9,043 nt of DNA from Allobrachymonas sp. (GTDB lineage: Bacteria; Pseudomonadota; Gammaproteobacteria; Burkholderiales; Burkholderiaceae_C), in contig JAAUOI010000105.1 in NCBI GenBank assembly GCA_012036375.1, positions 1 to 9,043 on the forward strand, read 5' to 3'. Positions within the stretch are counted from its first letter, which is position 1, and every line of letters starts with the position of its first letter. The translations under genes and the position numbers were made by a program. Shown piece after piece: positions 6,094-9,043 of this stretch. The notes under the pieces were generated by a model that worked only from the letters and a program-made list of their open reading frames with translations, was not told the DNA's origin and searched no databases.

Positions 6094-6375
6094 TTACCAG
6101 CGCTTCGTCTTAATGTTATGGACGTGAGCATGTTCACCCGCTTTCGCGTCTTTCACGACCTTGCCCATGTCGATGCCGTATTTCCACACGGTATCGCCGA
6201 CTTTCATGTCTTTCAAAGCGATCTTGTGGCCGATGGGGATGTCTTGCAAAGCGACCATGCTGGTGGCCTTGTCTTCGTCCATGATCCAGCCGTTTAGGGT
6301 CATGCCGGCTGTCACGCCTTCAACCACGATCACGGCGACCGTGTCTTTGGCATCGTGCAATACGTAATGGTTCAT
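6094..6375 (-). CDS. suyA: (2R)-sulfolactate sulfo-lyase, small SAF-domain subunit
   Basis: The 93-residue product is a single SAF domain as in the N-terminal part of UxaA/altronate dehydratases. It shows V-V-E-G-V-x-A-G (17-24), the core D-I-P-I-G-H-K-I-A-L-K-D (45-56), V-G-D-T-V-x-K-Y-G (59-67), a G-K-V-V segment, and the ending G-E-H-A-H-V-H-N-I-K-T-K-R-W. That tail is typical of small subunits annotated as SuyA. It acts with SuyB in the cytoplasm to release sulfite from (R)-sulfolactate. The ATG at 6375 is chosen because GGAG (plus-strand 6381-6384) lies five bases upstream; a longer in-frame extension to 6465 would run through promoter sequence. It is first in the leftward operon. If the pair is not SuyAB, a related split hydroxyacid dehydratase is the alternative. 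Confidence 0.82.
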   Translation of the reverse strand: MNHYVLHDAKDTVAVIVVEGVTAGMTLNGWIMDEDKATSMVALQDIPIGHKIALKDMKVGDTVWKYGIDMGKVVKDAKAGEHAHVHNIKTKRW

Positions 6376-6433
6376 TGTTGCTCCGTGTAATGTGCGAAAA
6401 ATTAGGCGAAAGAAAATACTCTCGTGGGAAAAG

Positions 6434-6461
6434 AGTGTACGCGGCGATTCAATTACGTCAA
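6434..6461 (-). promoter_or_regulatory. Predicted sigma70 promoter of suyA
   Basis: On the minus strand, TTGACG (6461-6456) and TACACT (6439-6434) are separated by 16 bases: five of six and four of six consensus matches. This places transcription start near 6427, about 50 bases before the suyA ATG. The -35 overlaps the left half-site of the repeat cluster at 6457-6488. Confidence 0.55.
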
Positions 6462-6488
6462 TCAACTCATTTGAATGACTTGAATGAC
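6457..6488. promoter_or_regulatory. Candidate operator: inverted plus tandem 9-bp repeats
   Basis: TTGAATGAC occurs twice in tandem (6471-6479 and 6480-6488). A near-perfect inverted copy GTCAATCAA (6457-6465, eight of nine) precedes them with a five-base gap. The cluster covers the -35 boxes of both divergent promoters, the expected place for a regulator controlling both, most simply the adjacent GntR/UTRA protein. A partial extra half-site GTCATTGTT is at 6520-6528. Confidence 0.55.
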
Positions 6489-6508
6489 ATCATGATTTTC
6501 TCTACAAT
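6480..6508 (+). promoter_or_regulatory. Predicted sigma70 promoter of the GntR-family regulator
   Basis: TTGAAT (6480-6485) and TACAAT (6503-6508) are separated by 17 bases: four of six and five of six consensus matches. Transcription would start near 6515, about 50 bases before the ATG at 6565. The -35 coincides with the second tandem repeat, so the regulator could repress its own gene. Confidence 0.55.
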
Positions 6509-6564
6509 GCAATCCATACGTCATTGTTTGCCCACACAACCAGCGCCTGTTGCGCGAAGCCGCT

Positions 6565-7413
6565 ATGTCTCAACTGACCCGATCTCCACGCCACGCCATT
6601 GCCCGTTTCAGCACACGCTTGGATGCACCCGATGTGACGAAATTACTGCAACCGATTGTGGAAAGCGGCGCGGGTGGTGCGCCTTTGTATCGACTCGCCA
6701 AAAGTGCTTTGCTGCGCTTGTTGGAGTCCGGGCAACTCGGGCCTGGAGAGACTTTGCCCAACGAGGCGCAATTGGCCAATGCACTCAAGGTGAGTATTGG
6801 CACGCTCAGAAAGGCAGTGGACGAACTGGTGCATGAACACATCCTTGTGCGCCGGCAGGGCAAGGGTACGTTTGTGGCGCTGCACAGCCAAGATCGTTTC
6901 ATGTTTCAGTTTTTCCATGTAGAGCCACGCCCGGATGTGTTTGACTCGCGCGTGGTGCCCGAGCGGGAGTATCCGGTGGTCGACAACTTGGGCTTTCAGG
7001 TGAGCAAAGCCACTGATGCCGAGGCGCATGTGCTGCGTATTCGACCCGATGATGCCGTTTGGCGCATTGACAACGCGTTGCGATTGAACGGCAAAACTGT
7101 GGTTCATGACCGCATCGTCTTGGCGTACAGCATGTTCAAAACGCTCACAGAAAAACGTTTTTTGGAGCGCCCAAATACGATCTACAACCTCTACCAAACA
7201 GACTTTGGCATCAGTGTGATTCGTGCGCAAGAGCGCGTGCGCGCGAGCGCAGCGAGCATGGAGATAGCGCGCGTTCTGGGGCTGCGAGCGGGCACGCCGG
7301 TGTTGGAGATGCATCGCTTGGCCACGACATTTGGCGAGCGACCGGTGGAACTGCGTATCTCCACGGTGAACACGCAAGCGCATGACTACGTGAGCCTGCT
7401 CAGTAAGCGCTGA
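6565..7413 (+). CDS. GntR-family (HutC/UTRA) transcriptional regulator, probable regulator of the suy cluster
   Basis: The 282-residue protein has a winged helix-turn-helix at about 41-105: L-Y-R-L-A-K-S-A-L, L-P-N-E-A-Q-L-A, S-I-G-T-L-R-K-A-V-D-E-L and the wing R-R-Q-G-K-G-T-F-V. A UTRA ligand domain follows at about 120-278, ending with the usual V-E-L-R-I-S and Y-V-S-L-L. UTRA domains bind small anionic metabolites, so sulfolactate or sulfopyruvate is a plausible effector (inference). It is divergent from suyA, with a repeat cluster between the two promoters, the normal layout for a local repressor. About 36 residues precede the DNA-binding domain, longer than usual; ATG 6565 is the only in-frame ATG before the domain. 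An in-frame TTG at 6550 is less likely, and no strong Shine-Dalgarno is visible. It corresponds by position to SuyR-type regulators. Confidence 0.88.
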   Translation: MSQLTRSPRHAIARFSTRLDAPDVTKLLQPIVESGAGGAPLYRLAKSALLRLLESGQLGPGETLPNEAQLANALKVSIGTLRKAVDELVHEHILVRRQGKGTFVALHSQDRFMFQFFHVEPRPDVFDSRVVPEREYPVVDNLGFQVSKATDAEAHVLRIRPDDAVWRIDNALRLNGKTVVHDRIVLAYSMFKTLTEKRFLERPNTIYNLYQTDFGISVIRAQERVRASAASMEIARVLGLRAGTPVLEMHRLATTFGERPVELRISTVNTQAHDYVSLLSKR

Positions 7414-7428
7414 AGTTAAATCACGCAC

Positions 7429-8298
7429 ATGAAAAATACGATTGATTTGGGAGCACTCTGCGCAGCAATCATGCCGGCTATAGGCCGAATTGGTCATGAA
7501 ATTTGGCTCAAAAGCGGTGATGCATCGAGTTTGCAAGTTTCTGAAAAATCTGCGGGTGACATTGCCACGCAAATTGATTGCTGGGCTCAGCAGCAACTCA
7601 GTATTGTGCTGCTGCAAGCGTTGCCAGGGTCACTGTTTTTGGGTGAAGAAACTGCACAACAAGACGTTGCGCAGCAAGTGGCTTCTCGTCAAGCAGCTGG
7701 CGATCAGACTTGCAATACACCTACATGGATCGTTGATCCTATCGACGGCACAGCGAATTTCGTGCGCGGTTATCCGCAGTGGTGTGTCTCGGTGGGATTG
7801 ATCGTGGGCGGCGAGCCTGTGCTGGGTGTGATTCATGATCCCAATCGTGAAGAGAGTTTTTACGCTGTGCGAGGTCAGGGCGCTTGGCTGCAAAGCCGCA
7901 GAGGATTGCAGCGCTTGCTGTGCTCGCAAACGAGCGAGCTGATTCAAGCCACGGTCTGCACCGTCTTCCCCAAACCGCGCTCTGCGCTGGTGCCGCAGTA
8001 TTTACAAGAATTCAAGCGTATCTTGCCGCAGGTTGCACAGCTGCGCCGCTCTGGCTCAATGGCGCTTGAATTGGCGTATATCGCGGCCGGTAGAGCAGAT
8101 GCGCTGTGGGAGCGCGGGATGGGCGCTTGGGATATTGCGGCGGCTTGGGTGATTTTGCAAGAAGCAGGGGCGCAGGTGGTGGCGTTGGATGGGCACAGCG
8201 TGTTGCAAAGTCAATTCCTCATGGCAGGTGCGCCCACTATCTTGTCGAAACTACAACCACTGCTAACGTCAGCAGGTCATGAAAACGGCAATTTTTAA
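7429..8298 (+). CDS. Inositol-monophosphatase-family phosphatase
   Basis: The 289-residue enzyme carries all marks of the Mg-dependent, Li-sensitive phosphatase family: L-G-E-E (71-74), W-I-V-D-P-I-D-G-T-A-N-F (100-111) with metal ligands Asp103 and Asp106, R-S-G-S-M-A-L-E-L-A-Y-I-A-A-G-R-A-D (207-224), and W-D-I-A-A-A-W-V-I-L-Q-E-A-G-A (234-248) with Asp235. The family covers inositol monophosphatase, CysQ-type bisphosphate nucleotidase, HisN and sugar bisphosphatases; sequence alone does not settle which. The gene starts 15 bases after the regulator stop, so the two are probably co-transcribed and a role in the same pathway is reasonable. CysQ-like activity would fit sulfur metabolism, but this is inference. 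No strong Shine-Dalgarno is seen. The stop lies inside a 10-bp tandem duplication. Confidence 0.88.
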   Translation: MKNTIDLGALCAAIMPAIGRIGHEIWLKSGDASSLQVSEKSAGDIATQIDCWAQQQLSIVLLQALPGSLFLGEETAQQDVAQQVASRQAAGDQTCNTPTWIVDPIDGTANFVRGYPQWCVSVGLIVGGEPVLGVIHDPNREESFYAVRGQGAWLQSRRGLQRLLCSQTSELIQATVCTVFPKPRSALVPQYLQEFKRILPQVAQLRRSGSMALELAYIAAGRADALWERGMGAWDIAAAWVILQEAGAQVVALDGHSVLQSQFLMAGAPTILSKLQPLLTSAGHENGNF

Positions 8299-8310
8299 GC
8301 ATTTTTAAGC
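8291..8310. repeat. 10-bp tandem duplication across the phosphatase stop codon
   Basis: ATTTTTAAGC occurs twice back to back (8291-8300 and 8301-8310). The first copy contains the TAA stop of the phosphatase gene. It is probably a slippage duplication. No hairpin terminator is apparent in the 61-bp gap between the convergent genes. Confidence 0.6.
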
Positions 8311-8359
8311 TCTAGCCGTCATAGAATGTGCGCGGAGTGCTATTAAATTGAGAGTAAAC

Positions 8360-8947
8360 TCAGCGCGTTGAACCCAAATGTGCCAGCGGTAACTCGCGCG
8401 ATGTTTTGACTTCACCCAGCGAGAAGCTGGTGTGCAGATCTTTCACATGGGGCAGGTTGATCAGCGTTTCCATGGCGAAGCGGGAATAGGCTTCTAAATC
8501 AGTGGCCATCACGGTAATCTCAAATGAGCCTTCGCCAGAGATATGGTGCACGTTCATCACTTCGGGTAGCTTCACCAAAGCCTCGCGCAGCTCGCGCGTG
8601 ACTGCGCCCGTGTTCACATCGGCATACAGGCGCACGAAGGCGATCACGCCCAGGCCGATTTTGTGGCGATTCAAGCTCGCGTGATAACCGCTGATATAGC
8701 CCTCGGCCTCAAGGCGCTTGACGCGCCGCCAGCAGGGCGCGGGCGAGAGGCCGATGCGCTCGGAGAGATCGGCATTGGTCAAGCGGCCATCGCGTTGCAA
8801 CTCATGCAAGATGCGGATGTCGTAGCGATCGAGGCCCGTGAGTATTTCCTCCACCTCGGCGGTGCTCGGCGCGGGCTCGGCGGTTTTGAGTTGCAAGGGT
8901 TTCTTGGGCGGCGCGGGGGGCTGAGATGCTTTACGTTTCGTGGGCAT
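8360..8947 (-). CDS. Lrp/AsnC-family transcriptional regulator with an N-terminal extension
   Basis: The 195-residue protein has the classical AsnC-type helix-turn-helix at about 39-88 (L-D-R-Y-D-I-R-I-L, G-R-L-T-N-A-D-L-S-E-R-I-G-L-S, P-C-W-R-R-V-K-R-L-E, G-Y-I-S-G-Y). A RAM ligand/oligomer domain follows at about 98-183, with V-H-H-I-S-G-E-G-S-F-E-I and the terminal S-F-S-L-G-E-V-K-T-S motif. Such regulators respond to amino acids or related acids and often control a divergent neighbour. A Lys/Pro/Ala-rich extension of about 38 residues precedes the first domain helix and is unusual for the family. The ATG at 8947 is chosen over an in-frame TTG at 8974; no Shine-Dalgarno is obvious. The gene is convergent with the phosphatase and has no evident link to the sulfolactate genes. 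Confidence 0.88.
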   Translation of the reverse strand: MPTKRKASQPPAPPKKPLQLKTAEPAPSTAEVEEILTGLDRYDIRILHELQRDGRLTNADLSERIGLSPAPCWRRVKRLEAEGYISGYHASLNRHKIGLGVIAFVRLYADVNTGAVTRELREALVKLPEVMNVHHISGEGSFEITVMATDLEAYSRFAMETLINLPHVKDLHTSFSLGEVKTSRELPLAHLGSTR

Positions 8948-8959
8948 GATGATGAGCGA

Positions 8960-9043
8960 ATGAATGTTGCGCAAACCACAAGATTGGCGCTAGAAAAAGC
9001 AAGAATTGAGCAGCTATTTGAAACGCTGACTCGATTACAGTCA
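8960..9043 (+). CDS. Possible start of a divergent gene, cut by the right edge
   Basis: From the ATG at 8960, 28 codons stay open to the window end (M-N-V-A-Q-T-T-R-L-A-L-E-K-A-R-I-E-Q-L-F). I do not recognise it. The only support is openness and the common divergent arrangement with Lrp-type regulators. Against it, the start lies 12 bp from the regulator ATG, there is no clear Shine-Dalgarno, and several codons (AGA, CTA) look unusual for the neighbourhood. A 28-codon open stretch can occur by chance. Confidence 0.2.
   Translation, partial: MNVAQTTRLALEKARIEQLFETLTRLQS

Noticed and set aside
4749..6375. Classical altronate or galactarate dehydratase
   Set aside because: Those are usually single proteins of about 500 residues next to uronate genes. 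Here the SAF and large domains are separate genes beside two hydroxyacid dehydrogenases, which fits SuyAB better, though not conclusively.
6376..6465. Extended SuyA start upstream of 6375
   Set aside because: The added residues would cover the predicted -10 box and leader, and a good GGAG lies just before the ATG at 6375.
6643..7617. Long minus-strand open frame of 324 codons opposite the regulator
   Set aside because: It is the antisense shadow of the GntR/UTRA gene and the start of the phosphatase gene, both of which have clear domain motifs; its product shows no recognisable family.

Overview
The window looks like a chromosomal stretch from a Burkholderiales-type betaproteobacterium. The signs are a Bug-family (TctC-like) solute receptor, the protein families present, and a moderate-to-high GC content (my visual impression, not computed). 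Taxonomy is inference only.

Layout from left to right. 1-180 (-) is the N-terminal part of an IS630-type transposase running off the edge. 245-478 (-) is a small glycine-zipper (OsmB-like) lipoprotein. 617-1543 (-) is a PfkB-family kinase resembling sulfofructose kinase YihV. 1528-1567 is an intrinsic terminator. 1587-2552 (-) is a periplasmic TTT/Bug receptor. 2687-3695 (-) is a frameshifted Ldh-family dehydrogenase (ComC-like). 3696-4619 (-) is a D-2-hydroxyacid dehydrogenase (SlcC-like). 4635-4730 is a very long hairpin plus U-tract. 4749-5924 (-) and 6094-6375 (-) are the large and small subunits of a UxaA-type lyase, best read as sulfolactate sulfo-lyase SuyB/SuyA. Divergently transcribed are a GntR/UTRA regulator (6565-7413, +) and an inositol-monophosphatase-family phosphatase (7429-8298, +). 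An Lrp/AsnC regulator (8360-8947, -) closes the window. No gene-free stretch exceeds 300 bases; the longest gaps are about 125-190 bases and are described below.

The core reads as a 3-sulfolactate degradation cluster. In the established scheme (described for Chromohalobacter salexigens), (S)-sulfolactate is oxidised by SlcC to sulfopyruvate and ComC reduces this to (R)-sulfolactate. SuyAB then splits (R)-sulfolactate into pyruvate and sulfite. A TTT-type receptor, a GntR regulator and a YihV-like sugar kinase in the same block fit a sulfonate theme. The aldolase, isomerase, transporter membrane subunits and sulfite-handling genes are not in the window. A related hydroxyacid or sugar-acid pathway remains possible.

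Two oddities stand out. First, single-base A/T-run indels disrupt the ComC gene (two frameshifts) and scramble the first strand of the kinase (two compensating shifts). All four lie within 1493-3525, which suggests either homopolymer errors in the assembly or real decay. Second, the operon spacers carry large inverted repeats built from CGCGAAA units. One ends in a U-tract just before slcC and could separate suyAB expression from the dehydrogenases. The suyA/regulator divergent promoter region holds a direct/inverted repeat cluster lying exactly between and over both -35 boxes, a good operator candidate.
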